A DNA stretch of 15,000 bases, taken from Actinidia chinensis. Taxonomy: Eukaryota; Streptophyta; Magnoliopsida; Ericales; Actinidiaceae. Below, one piece after another: positions 1-8,478 of the stretch. Position 1 is the first letter of the stretch. The number at the start of each line of letters is the position of its first letter. The notes under the pieces were generated by a model. That model did no database searches. It was given only the letters and a program-made list of their open reading frames with translations, and was not told the DNA's origin. A program made the position numbers and the translations under genes. Location: the NCBI GenBank assembly GCA_009663005.1, contig VIGQ01000207.1, forward strand, positions 77,501 to 92,500, in the 5' to 3' direction.

Positions 1-1080
1 GTAAAAGAGTATATCTTGGGAAGTTTGGTGCAAGTGTTCAACTATTCACACAGCACCTGAAATACACTGCTCTCAATGTGGACAGTTCGTGCACGGTTAT
101 TGGTGGTTCCAAGTATGTTACTGAATGTTGCGTATTTTCCAGGTGGCACCCTCGTGAATGATAGCATTCGCGTCTTCAAACGTTGACACGAGGCATGTAT
201 CTGGTAGCCCTTGTATTGTTCCCCATGCCCTTCAAATCAGGCTTCATTTTCTACTCTCATCTTTCTGCTCCTTTACTTTTGTGTTATGCTTTCTCTACCG
301 GGTACTGATTCAATAGTTAAAACTTCGGTCTAATTGACCTTGAGGTTATGGGTTCAAACGTGAGTGAGCCACTTTGTGCATATAATACTAAAGTGTTATG
401 GGAGCCACTCCCCTCCCAGACCTCAGTAATGGGAATAAAATGGTCGAGGAGTTTTTATGTTCTAGCTATGCACTTTTTTATTCGAGGAGCGTCTCTGTAA
501 ATCAGTTGATTTTTATGTGGCAGATAACCCATTGGGACCTGTTGCAAAAATGTATTTGACAGGGTTGTTAATATCCGATGTAGATGGGACAAATATATCT
601 ATGGCGGCACAAAAGATTGCAGGTTTAAACATTCCTTCTCACATATTCATTTTCCATTTAGAATTACATTCATCAACCAATAGCCAAAACAAACATCAGG
701 AACTCTTTTTTCTGAAACTGATATTAAGGGTTTTGATTTACTACTGCAAAGAATGTCTAGTCACTTTTACTTTGTTGCTACTAATTTGTGACATTTATAT
801 TTTTGTTTGACTGCTTGTAAGAAAGTTTGAGATGCAACTTACTACAATTGCATGCCCTTTATACGGCATCGCCTTTCATGCTTAGCCTTTTATCTATTGC
901 CAATCCCAAGCCCCAACAGTGGCGACTCCAATTTTTTGTCAGGGTAACCATTAAAACTTAACCTTCTCTCAAAATGGTATGTCAAACTTTTTCTTGTTGG
1001 ATACTGTGGTTGTTTAGACTAGAGGTGATGTCTGGAACTATACCTTACAGGGACAATATGGCTTCTTAGACATTTGTTAA
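1..1080. other. Left host flank, no gene recognised
   Basis: AT-rich DNA with stops in all frames over most of its length. An open stretch at 517-810 (+) begins at a GTG and its first ~35 codons look mildly coding-like (NPLGPVAKMYLTG is readable), but the remainder is low-complexity and hydrophobic, no family is recognised and no clear splice signals frame it. The only structured item is the SINE-like segment near 303-440, listed separately. The flank ends at the target site of the retrotransposon. Confidence 0.6.
303..440 (+). repeat. Possible decayed tRNA-derived SINE
   Basis: GGGTTCAAAC at 350-359 matches the core of a RNA polymerase III B box (GGTTCRANNCC type). About 35 bases upstream, GTTAAAACTTCGGTC resembles the degenerate A-box half of plant tRNA-derived SINEs. 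Downstream, a GC-richer stretch with GGAGCCACTCCCCTCCCAGACC resembles the body of such elements. Both ends are approximate, and no poly-A or poly-T tail or flanking target duplication could be fixed. Alternatively it is an unrelated low-copy sequence with a chance B box. Confidence 0.4.
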
Positions 1081-1086
1081 AAAACC
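1081..1086. repeat. 5' target-site duplication of the copia element
   Basis: AAAACC directly precedes the 5' LTR, and the same six bases directly follow the 3' LTR at 6526-6531. Copia integrases usually make 5-bp duplications, so the true duplication may be AAACC with one adjacent A shared by chance. The match shows that both LTR ends belong to one insertion event. Confidence 0.8.
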
Positions 1087-1284
1087 TGTTGGAATTAAAG
1101 ATTTGTTTCCTAATTTAATTAGGAACGTTCTAATTTACTTATCATATAATAGTCATGTTGACCATTGGTTAATTGGGAAGATCTTCCTTTATTTATTTTT
1201 CCTTATCTAAGCCTAGGTTTAGTATAATATTGAGGTTGTGGTGTGAACTAATAATAGTTAAGCCTTTACATTATTCTTTCTTCT
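1087..1284 (+). repeat. 5' long terminal repeat
   Basis: 198 bp starting TGTTGGAATTAAAG and ending CATTATTCTTTCTTCT immediately before the PBS. It aligns along its whole length with 6324-6525, with shared blocks such as CCTAATTTAATTAGG, CATTGGTTAATT and GTTAAGCCTTTACATTATT. A weak TATA-like TATAAT lies at 1145-1150. The start is the usual TG, but the end lacks the usual CA, so either the end has mutated or the border is off by a base. The LTR would carry the promoter and polyadenylation signals of the element. Confidence 0.92.
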
Positions 1285-1297
1285 TGGTATCAAAGCC
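1285..1297 (+). promoter_or_regulatory. Primer-binding site for initiator tRNA-Met
   Basis: TGGTATCAAAGCC follows the 5' LTR with no spacer. Plant copia elements typically carry TGGTATCAGAGC, complementary to the 3' end of initiator tRNA-Met; this copy differs by one base (A for G at the ninth position). It would have primed minus-strand DNA synthesis. Confidence 0.9.
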
Positions 1298-1739
1298 ATA
1301 TAATCCTAAGCCCTTATCTGCCTCTACAGCAGCCCAAAACCTAATCAATAGCGCACCAACGCAGCACCTACCTCCAGCCTCTGCTCAGCCTTGAACGCCA
1401 CCTGCGCACCACCAGCCTCCTGCTCACCCTTCGCAACCAGACAATCCACCAACCCATCCGCCTGCCCCTTGCATATCCCTCTCATTCCTTTGCCTCGCCA
1501 TTCCCCTGCACAGCCCTGTGCAGCCTCCGTACAGCCCAGTCCGCCCCGTATATCCGTGAAATCCCAGCCAACGCAGTCCCGCAACAGCCTGTGCAGCCTC
1601 GATTGGTATTGTGCCAGCCCTGCCAACCCAGTCCAGTCCCAGTCCCGTGCAGCCCTGCAGTTATAGTAATGATGTTCTAAAAAAAAAAAAAAGAGTACAA
1701 AGTCCGATTACTTTTTAATACGATGATTCCTTGGTAGTG
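1298..1739 (+). other. C-rich untranslated leader of the element
   Basis: Between the PBS and the first gag-like ATG. From about 1310 to 1665 the + strand is very rich in C and poor in G, with many CAGCC words (for example GTGCAGCC near 1518, 1590 and 1647). Because stops are scarce in such sequence, both strands are open here for about 90 codons (1391-1666 + and 1345-1626 -). These frames look like composition artefacts rather than genes. A run of 14 A lies at 1679-1692. The region sits where the dimerisation and packaging leader of an LTR element is expected; any such role is inferred. Confidence 0.7.
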
Positions 1740-2640
1740 ATGGCGACTCACACAAAGAAGTTGTCCCAAAGCCCATAGGTTTCCGGTTCCGACCCCATTC
1801 CTGTTTTCCTCCTCGTCGTCATCTCAACCCTGCTCAACGTGTACGAGCGTGTTGTTGAATGGAATAACTTCCATGCTTTGTCTCAGTTCGATTCAGCTTT
1901 AGCCTTGGTGGAAAACCGCAAGACCCCGTTGGATTCGGTAAAGGCACAAAAACCCCTTGCTGAATCTTGATCCCAAGATTTGATGAATGGGTTTCAGATA
2001 ACTGTATAATCTTGGGTTGGATGTTCAACGATTGAGGATCGAGGTCTAAATCACATGTTTATTTACCATGATACCGGTCCATAGGGTTGTGGACTGCGTT
2101 GACCCAGATGATTGCCCATGCCCGCATGAGTTCCCGATTTTTGCGCTCATACGAGAGTCTCTCATGCCTCATCAGACCCCCTAGAACTTTCTTCTGTTGC
2201 TGATTTTTTTGGGTATCTTCAGACTAGATGGAGGAATTAGCCCAATACGAGCCACTCATTGATTATCCCTAGTGATGGAGCAGTCGAATCCAAACGGCCT
2301 TGATCGTCCCCCGACATCATATCAGTGTTTGGATGGGTTGTTTAAAAATCTGAGTTTGAGACTCTCGCACTCAGATTTTAACACCTCACCCTGCTTCCTT
2401 ATATGAGGCGTTTGCTATTGTTGATGGTTAGAGCGAGGCGTCGTATTTTATCTCCCATCGCTTCACTACCGCGAGTCTCTTCTACTTTGTTCCAGACCAG
2501 GGGCCTTTGCCGCTGGCCACGGACGTGGTCATGGACTCCCCTATCTTGTCAGCACGTTCCAGGCCTGTCATCTTATTGATCGTTGTTGGTTCTCCATCCT
2601 GAGTTTAAGGCACAGTTTTTCTTCCCGGCCCCGTGGGGGT
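1740..2640 (+). pseudogene. gag relic (UBN2-type nucleocapsid polyprotein), broken
   Basis: Starts at ATG 1740 (MATHTKKLSQSP, then a stop). In another frame 1979-2029 reads FDEWVSDNCIILGWMFN, which fits the conserved copia gag segment with its invariant tryptophans. Near 2500-2530 there is a Gly/Arg/His-rich stretch, followed at about 2547-2589 by the remains of a CX2CX4HX4C zinc knuckle: the first Cys (2547), the His (2569-2571) and the last Cys (2584-2586, in HLIDRCW) are readable, but a base change or loss between them destroys the second Cys codon and the frame. LHPEFK follows after another shift. The protein would have formed the virus-like particle and bound RNA. Multiple shifts and stops make it non-functional. 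Confidence 0.85.
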
Positions 2641-3210
2641 GGGTCCCGTGGGGTGGAACCGCAGTGGGGGCGAGCGTATAGGCACTCTCGGACTGGCAAC
2701 TGTTGCCGATTTGGGATTCAATGCCTGTCGAAGTTTACCCATTTCAAAACAATCTTCATCTGCAGATGCTCAGCTGCAGTCACACTTGGGATTAGCTACT
2801 TCCAATGGTCCCCCCAGTCAATCTGGCCCCACAGGCCGCTATAAGGTGCAGAGACTTTCCTACACCACCGCTCTTCATGGTAAGTCAGGTCACCACCCCA
2901 CTTGGATTTTGGATTCTGGTAGCCAATAATCATATGACCTGTTGAGCTTGTCTGCTACCTTTACCTCTCCTTTACTCTTCTTTCATCAATCGGTTTGTAT
3001 TGGACTGATGGATCGTCCATTCCCATTCGAGTCAGGGAGATGCTTTGCTATCCTCCGATATTTACTCTTACCTCTTTCATACATGTTTATTATGTACCTA
3101 ATTTTGCCTATAATTGTCCTTCTGTTAGTCCGTCTTGCCACAAGATCTTAATTGTGCTGTTGTTTTCCTTTCTTACCTCAATCGTTGTCTCTTACAGGAC
3201 CTGACTGCCG
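2641..3210 (+). pseudogene. Retropepsin-like aspartic protease relic
   Basis: The frame open at 2633-2926 ends PTWILDSGS, with the catalytic Asp-Ser-Gly codons at 2912-2920, followed at 2927 by a stop. The expected continuation (HMT, 2931-2939) is one frame over. An ADGS-like motif is damaged near 3003-3018 (TDGSS readable). 3082-3114 reads HVYYVPNFAYN, matching the conserved segment near the protease C-terminus that precedes the SV.L motif of copia polyproteins. The enzyme cleaves the Gag-Pol polyprotein. At least two frameshifts lie within the domain. Confidence 0.85.
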
Positions 3211-4310
3211 AAGAAGAGTTTGGCAAGGGTATGACGCGATGGACTGTATCTACTTTGGGGATCCTTTACATCTAGTGCGTACGTCCTCTAGCCTTCCATC
3301 GTTTCTCTCCCTCCAATGTTAGAGTCATCGTTTTAATTCCCTTCTGGTTTTAAAGAAAGTCGTCGGTTTCTTTTCGTTTCAAACCTTGATTATTTGTGGC
3401 ATTCCGTTTAGGGCTTCTAACTTCAGTATTTTATATGTTGGTTGTTTTCCCTCGGTCAATAAAGCATGTCAAAAATTTTAATTTTCAATGTGATGTTTGT
3501 GATTATCTAACGCTACTCGTGGCCTCTTATATTCTCGTCTGCTTCGTGTCACCTAGTGCTTTTGACCCTTATTCTTCTATGTAATGGGGGCTGTGCCTTC
3601 TCCACCAGTTACTTTCTGCTCTCCCTCTCACATCGATATTATGTAACGCTTTCATGATGATTACACGCGGTGTATTTGGGTCTACTTATACGTCTAAATC
3701 TGAGGTCCTTTTCTCACTTTAAACCCCTTCCTACAATTATCAAACCCATTATAATACGTAATCATTCGTTCAATACTGGTCGAGAGTATATCACGAAGAG
3801 TTTCGTGCGGAACTTATAAATGGATGGTATACTCCATCCAGCAACTTACATGTCCTTATACAGACCTTGAGCGAATGGGAGTGCTGAACGTAAAAATCGT
3901 CTATTAATGTCAGTTGGTTTCGGATGTCTCTTCTCTTACGGGTAATGGGGGTACCTCATTTAATTCTTGCACAAATGGCAGTTCTCACCGCCACCTACTT
4001 ATCATCGAACTCACTCAGGCGGGTTCAAACTAAACGTCAAGTCTCCTCTCCATATCACTTCAGCCTAGCCTAGTACCTACCGCCGCTATTTTCCCTATTA
4101 TTCATCGTTTATTGGGGTGCCACTTGTTTTGTTTCAAAATAGAAGTCCCAAACTCGTACCCAAACTTGATGATAAGGCCGTACGTTGTATATTCCACCTC
4201 GGGTATTCCTCGAATGCTCCGAAGGGGTATATGTGTTATTCCTGTCACGCCCGCCATATGTGATCACTCGATTAGATGTCACGTTTTGGAAACTGTTCCC
4301 ATTTTTTCTA
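3180..4310 (+). pseudogene. Integrase relic: pre-integrase, core and C-terminal region
   Basis: Pre-integrase: about 3200-3260 reads QDLTAEEEFGKG and a damaged GLY motif. FQCDVCD (about 3468-3490) retains the CX2C half of the zinc-binding HHCC domain. Core: FHDDYTRCIWVYLY at 3650-3691 is clean. The block with the second catalytic Asp (about 3757-3790) reads SFNTGREYI, so that Asp codon is not intact. NGSAERKNR (3874-3900) retains the third acidic residue as GAA at 3886-3888. AVLTATYL (about 3979-4005) follows. C-terminal: WGATCFVS at 4113-4136, KLDDKAVRC...GYSSNAPKGY at 4162-4230 and RLDVTFWKLFPFF at 4269-4307, in differing frames. The enzyme would have joined element DNA to the host chromosome. 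It is inactive as read. Confidence 0.88.
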
Positions 4311-4680
4311 ATTCTACTAACTCCGATCCTGGGTCTGAATCCTTTTCTGCAGATAACCCATACCTCCTCGTCCTCTCCCTATACTTGAGCCTATTTTCAC
4401 CTACTCCCTAACCAAATGGTGTCTCCCTTGTCCCCAATCGCCGTCTCGGACCCCGGTCCCAAAAGAAAAAAAAAAAAAAAAAGCGCTCAGGCTCCCTTGC
4501 AGCATCTCTCCGGAGTCCGGTATGAGTCTCTTCTCCTTTTGTTTCTGATATTCCCCAACCTATCGCGGTATCCCACGTGTTCGTCGTCCCCCCGATCCCC
4601 GCTTTCCTTTTTCTCAATAGTAATAATTTCCTATTGCCCTCATATGTTCTTAATCAAGGTCTTTCAGATTCCTATAAATC
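4311..4680 (+). other. Variable linker between integrase and reverse transcriptase, with A-tract
   Basis: This corresponds to the poorly conserved stretch between the integrase C-terminus and the reverse transcriptase of copia polyproteins. No domain is readable. It includes AAAAG plus 17 uninterrupted A at 4466-4482, which looks like later slippage expansion in an untranslated pseudogene. Open frames on both strands here (4408-4617 -, 4416-4697 +) depend on the A/T tract and carry no family signature. Confidence 0.6.
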
Positions 4681-5765
4681 CCTTTTCTATCGGTTGATTC
4701 GATTTCCATCTTCGCTCAGGTCCATGAAGCTCGCCAGATCCTTTGTGGGTGTCTGCTATGAGGCGGAGATGGAGTCGCACTTCAGCGAAATCGGACTTGG
4801 GATCTTATTGCTGTACCGAAAGGAGAGCGCATGTTGGGTGTAAAACCTTTGTTTTTTAGTTTCAAGTATTTGGCGGATGTGTCGGTTTGATCGATATAAT
4901 CTCGTCTTGTTGCTAAGGGTTTACTCATATTCCCTGGTAAGGATTTTGGTGCTTACGTTCCCAGTTGCCAAATTAAACACAGTTCGCCTATCTCTGATTT
5001 CCTTCCTTAGCTTCTTCTCACTCTCACAAAAGTTCGTGGGCCTCTTCCCAATTAGATGTCAAGAATGCCTTTTCTAATGTGATCTCCCACAGCAGACTCT
5101 ATAAATGGGATCCACCTCCAGGTTTTTCGGGCTCAGTAGGGGTATTCGGGTAATGTTTGTCCGCCTCGCAAATCTAATCTATGGCTTAAGCCAATCTCCT
5201 CGAGCTGGTTGCACCGCTTCAGTGAGGTGTAGTCTTGGCTATGGATTTTTGTCGGTCAGTGCCACTCAGATCATACTGCTTAAATTCGGTCGCCAGTCTC
5301 AGTGGGGTCGGTGTATTACTTATTATCTCAGTTTAGTTGATGATATTATTATCACGGGAGACGACGCTCTTGGCTAGTTTCAGTGAATAGTGGGCTGTTT
5401 TCCGAAAGCGTTTGACATTAAAGGATTTTGGGTCCTCTGCGTTACTTCCTTGGTATTTGAGGTTTCTCGGTCTCGCATGGTATCGTCCGTCATCCCAGCG
5501 AGTATTTCCTCTTGATCTCCTTCAGGATACAGGCATGCTTGATGTCGACCTGCCTCTACTCCTATGGTACCAATTAAAGATATCAGTCGAGTCAAGGGGA
5601 ATTGTTGCCAGATCATCATATCAATCAGCGACTTGTGGTCGCCATCATTATTTGACGATACAAGACCCGAAAATCCTCCACATTTGCTGTCAGTATTGTG
5701 ACCAGTTTATGCATTCACGCGCTCCTCTCACCTAGATAAGCTGTATATCACTTCTCCGGTCCCTT
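4681..5765 (+). pseudogene. Reverse transcriptase relic (RVT_2 type)
   Basis: The N-terminal part (about 4715-5100) is shredded: pieces of the conserved DP-W..AM, RY-ARLVAKGY and QLDVKNAF blocks are visible in alternating frames (LDVKNAF near 5055-5077). 5105-5374 is the best preserved stretch, 90 codons in one frame. It includes LIYGLSQSPR at 5174-5203 and SLVDDIIITGDD; the catalytic box at 5333-5344 reads LVDD where copia elements have YVDD, both Asp being kept. TLKDFG and FLGL (about 5414-5480), LDLLQDTGML (about 5513-5543) and QFMH (about 5703-5714) follow with shifts between them. The enzyme copies element RNA into DNA. The N-terminal damage alone rules out activity. Confidence 0.92.
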
Positions 5766-6311
5766 AAAAATCATGGCCCGGTCGTGGATTGTTCTATAAC
5801 GTCTGGAGTCCAGTCGGCCTCTCATGCTTATAATCCGATTATGCGGGGGTCTACACTGAGTGATAGACGCTTCTACTTTGATTTTTGTACCTTCTGGTAG
5901 TCATCTCATATCTTGGAAAATTAAGAGCAGCAGTGTGTCCCTCTCGAATCTTCTGCCGAAGCTGATATCGTGGCCATGGCTCAGGGAACAAGTGAAATTA
6001 TTTGGCTTCGGTCCCCTTCAACTGAGTTTGGGTTTTCTCAGTAACAGACTCATCTATACTTGTTTTGTGGACAATAAGTTCAGCTATCATGTTATCACGC
6101 GGACTCAGGTTCTTCATGAGAGAACACACAACACATTGAAGTTGATATTCCTTCATTCGGGAAAAAGTGTTCGTTTATGGTTTCACTCCCAGCTTTGTTC
6201 CATCATCTGCTCATACTGCTGATTGCTTCCACTAAGTCGATTGGACCTCGTTGTTGAAGTCCCATCATCCTCTGTCAAGCTGGGTAGCTTGTGATATTTC
6301 CGCCTCAGCTT
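5766..6311 (+). pseudogene. RNase H relic and polyprotein C-terminus
   Basis: DRR near 5864-5872 marks the start of the copia RNase H core. 5943-6011 reads 23 clean codons including SSAEADIVAMAQGTSEIIW, carrying the Glu of the conserved SSAEAEY motif. Around 6105-6170 HERTHNTLK and the following residues match the HERTKHIE block, with damage. AHTAD near 6210 recalls the QLADIFTK motif, and KLG near 6280 the C-terminal tail. RNase H removes the RNA template during reverse transcription. Frames change several times and stops are present, so the domain is dead. The relic runs directly into the polypurine tract, as in intact copia elements. Confidence 0.88.
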
Positions 6312-6323
6312 GAGGAAGGGGAG
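6312..6323 (+). promoter_or_regulatory. Polypurine tract
   Basis: GAGGAAGGGGAG is twelve purines immediately before the TGTTGG start of the 3' LTR, the standard position and composition of the primer for plus-strand DNA synthesis. Confidence 0.92.
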
Positions 6324-6525
6324 TGTTGGAATTAAAGAGTTATTTCCTAATTTAATTAGGAACTTTCTTAAGTTTACTATCTATAATAGTGTCATGTATA
6401 CGACATTGGTTAATTAGGAAAGATTTTTCTTTATTAGTTTTTCCTTACTAAGCCTTAGGTTATAGATCTCTTGAGGTGTGTGTGAACAATAATCATAGTT
6501 AAGCCTTTACATTATTCGTTCTTCT
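6324..6525 (+). repeat. 3' long terminal repeat
   Basis: 202 bp matching 1087-1284 end to end. It starts TGTTGGAATTAAAG and ends CATTATTCGTTCTTCT before AAAACC. The two LTRs, identical at insertion, now differ at many sites. A hand alignment shows roughly as many single-base insertions or deletions as substitutions, implying an old insertion, sequence error, or both. TATAAT at 6382-6387 corresponds to the same motif in the 5' copy. Confidence 0.92.
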
Positions 6526-6531
6526 AAAACC
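6526..6531. repeat. 3' target-site duplication of the copia element
   Basis: AAAACC, the same as 1081-1086 before the 5' LTR. The empty target site would therefore read roughly TTGTTAAAAAACCTAACGG across the junction. Confidence 0.8.
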
Positions 6532-7095
6532 TAACGGAAACTGTTTCCAAAACTAGAGACTTTCATTGTGCTTTTTTTCTTGTGCTTTCCGCAAATTACT
6601 ATAAATCTGTCTAGAGAGAGGAAAATATGTTAACGCGCCTGTCTCAATAATGGAATCTGGAAGGTCACCGAAACATACTTGACGTGACATCACCTTTTTC
6701 TTTACAACTTGCTTTCCATACTAGACAACTTCAAGGGATACCCGTACCATGTGTTCAATATTATTTATGGTTACTTTCCTTCTTCCATCTGCCATTCTTG
6801 CCTGAACCCACTTTCTTTGTATTGCCTATGACTATAATGTATTCTAAGCAGTGATTCAATATATGGTTTTTGCTATAGTTTTTTCGTCTCTTGAACTATA
6901 TAGGTTTTTCCACACAAGAAACTTGAGAAACACCTTTTGTGGTGTGCATCTAGTTTGAGAGTTGGACCATTTATGATTTGGTCCAAAATGCGCTACTTTT
7001 CTTTTTTTCTTTTCTTCGTACTGAGCACTATGTGGAATCACCCTAAACATAAAAATCACCAAGCGCTAATGTGTTCTGATGTAATTTATTGGCAG
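6532..7095. other. Host flank after the element, no gene recognised
   Basis: AT-rich non-coding DNA with frequent stops. Open frames at 6856-7062 (-) and 6937-7230 (+) overlap each other, contain homopolymer-encoded stretches (Phe and Lys runs) and show no family motif. A T-rich, intron-like stretch precedes an AG at 7094-7095. Confidence 0.5.
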
Positions 7096-7167
7096 TGTTC
7101 AAAATATTTTCACAAAGGTTCACAGGATCCATGGCGCTGTGCATCCAAACAGACTTCATCACAGATA
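7096..7167 (+). other. Candidate internal exon, family not recognised
   Basis: A 72-nt segment preceded by TGTAATTTATTGGCAG (acceptor AG at 7094-7095) and followed by GTGAGT (donor from 7168). It is open in one phase as CSKYFHKGSQDPWRCASKQT and four further codons, and a second frame is open too. The length is a multiple of three. No homology is recognised. The upstream pyrimidine tract is weak, so a chance pair of splice-like signals is at least as likely. Confidence 0.2.
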
Positions 7168-7298
7168 GTGAGTCCTACTATTCTGAGGAAGTTTTGTAGT
7201 TGCCTATTGGTCTTAATGTGCACAGCATAAATATTTTGAATAATTTTGCGATTAGATTAGACATAAACCGATGCATCCTTAGTGGCTTAATCCCCGGC

Positions 7299-7451
7299 CA
7301 TATATGCAGCCCTGTGCCACTGATTTGGAATTTCCTGCTAATGGCCAGCTTCTTTGTTCAGCGTTACATAATATAATGCAGGAAGTGTGAAACAAAAACT
7401 CGTGCAGCGAGAAACACAAGAACTCAATGTTTGAGAACTCCCTCCTAGAAA
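7299..7451 (+). repeat. Tandem duplication, copy 1
   Basis: Shares long blocks with 7464-7617, including TTTCCTGCTAATGGCCAGC, TTTGTTCAGCGT, ACATAATATAAT and AACTCGTGCAGCGA. The offset between copies is about 165 bp in direct orientation. Copies differ by several one-base gaps and scattered substitutions. Confidence 0.9.
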
Positions 7452-7463
7452 TACATTATATGT

Positions 7464-7617
7464 TATATATGCAGCCTGTGCCACTTGATGTTGGAAATTT
7501 CCTGCTAATGGCCAGCGCCTTTGTTCAGCGTAAACATAATATAATCAGGGGAAGTTTGAAGACAAACTCGTGCAGCGATAAACACAAGCACCCGCGATGT
7601 GAAACTCACTCTAGAAA
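7464..7617 (+). repeat. Tandem duplication, copy 2
   Basis: Second copy of the ~165-bp direct duplication. In this copy a frame of about 66 codons is open from 7427 (MFENSLLEIHYMLYMQPVPL at its start), but the frame is closed in copy 1, which argues against protein-coding constraint. No transposon termini are seen at the edges, so local unequal crossing-over or replication slippage fits best. Confidence 0.9.
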
Positions 7618-8478
7618 ATTTGGTTAATGTCAACAAAAAAACTGAGTGGCTACAATTCTTATAATAATAGAATACTTCTATTCTGTTAGGAAACAAATTA
7701 CTATACGAAATCCTTAATCAAAAGTTACTTTCTCAGAAAGAAACCTAGTCATATCCGATTGTGTTTTTGTGCTGGAAAAAACACCAAAATTGAGAGCAAA
7801 ACATAGAAAAAACCAAGTCCTAATTGAGAACCTAACAAAAACGACAATTGGGGGGCAAAAAACACCTAAGGTCCAGACAGCTCTGAAATTGACCCTTTGT
7901 CCGTTTTGGAATCAAACAAGGTCGTCAGACTCCAGAGCTGATCCGTGGGAGGTCATTAAAATATTACTGTTATGCCACTAAATGGCTGAATTGTTCCACT
8001 ATTTAGCACCAGATCTGCAACCATTATGTATGCTAATTATTTTCCCTTTTTCCTTATGTTTTATTTGTTTTAAGATGATATCTGCCATAACATAACATCC
8101 TTCTGCGTCTCGTTAACCACAATCATCTTTATGTGTTTCATACTGAAAGATTTTTTTTTTCGAGTGCAATGCACATAATCATGCATCAATGGTTCGGTGA
8201 CACTAACTCCTGTGGCTTTTTTGGTTGTTTTTACGTCAAGATATTAGCTCTCTATGAAACTTTCTTCTCAATCTTACATGTGGCCTTGCCTACACTGTTA
8301 CGTGTCATAAACTGTGGCCATGGAAACTGAGTCTCCGAGGATTTCCCCCAATCTCCTTAAGGCCTGAAGGTATGCCTGTTGCCTGCAGCTTTTATACTGC
8401 TGCAGCAGCATCAATGTGAAACTATCCATCATAGCTGTCCCCCCCTTTATTCAATAAGTTTTTTCTATCTCTTTTCAG
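7618..8478. other. Non-coding stretch, no gene recognised
   Basis: AT-rich, with an imperfect inverted repeat in TTATAATAATAGAATACTTCTATTC (about 7658-7683) and T runs near 8150-8161. Frames at 7769-7981 and 8133-8330 (+) carry no recognised motif. The end, from about 8450, is a T/C-rich run (TTTTTTCTATCTCTTTTCAG) that would serve well as an intron 3' end. Confidence 0.5.

Larger units (their letters stand above)
1087..6525 (+). mobile_element. Full-length, coding-dead Ty1/copia LTR retrotransposon
   Basis: A 5.4-kb element with every structural landmark: paired ~200-bp LTRs, flanking AAAACC duplications, an initiator tRNA-Met PBS next to the 5' LTR, and a GA-rich polypurine tract next to the 3' LTR. 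The order of coding relics is gag (CCHC knuckle), protease (DSG), integrase (pre-integrase, core, C-terminal GYS region), reverse transcriptase and RNase H. Integrase upstream of reverse transcriptase defines copia rather than gypsy. All reading frames are interrupted by frequent one-base shifts and stops, the longest clean stretch being about 100 codons, so the copy is non-autonomous as read. I could not assign a copia lineage with confidence. Its length is normal for plant copia elements, so large internal deletions are unlikely. Confidence 0.95.

Noticed and set aside
517..810. 97-codon + strand frame as a gene
   Set aside because: Starts at a non-ATG codon, ends in hydrophobic low-complexity sequence, and has no recognised family or splice frame. 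Only the first third is mildly coding-like.
1345..1626. 93-codon open frame on the - strand (and 91 codons on + at 1391-1666)
   Set aside because: Both are open because the C-rich leader lacks stop codons. They overlap on opposite strands and show no motif.
4408..4617. - strand frame with a polyphenylalanine run
   Set aside because: It is the reverse reading of the A17 tract inside the integrase/reverse transcriptase linker.
5380..5619. 79-codon - strand frame
   Set aside because: Antisense to the reverse transcriptase relic, which has clear family motifs on the + strand.
7299..7617. CRISPR-like or LTR-like repeat pair
   Set aside because: Only two adjacent long copies with no spacer structure, no coding content between them and no LTR termini.
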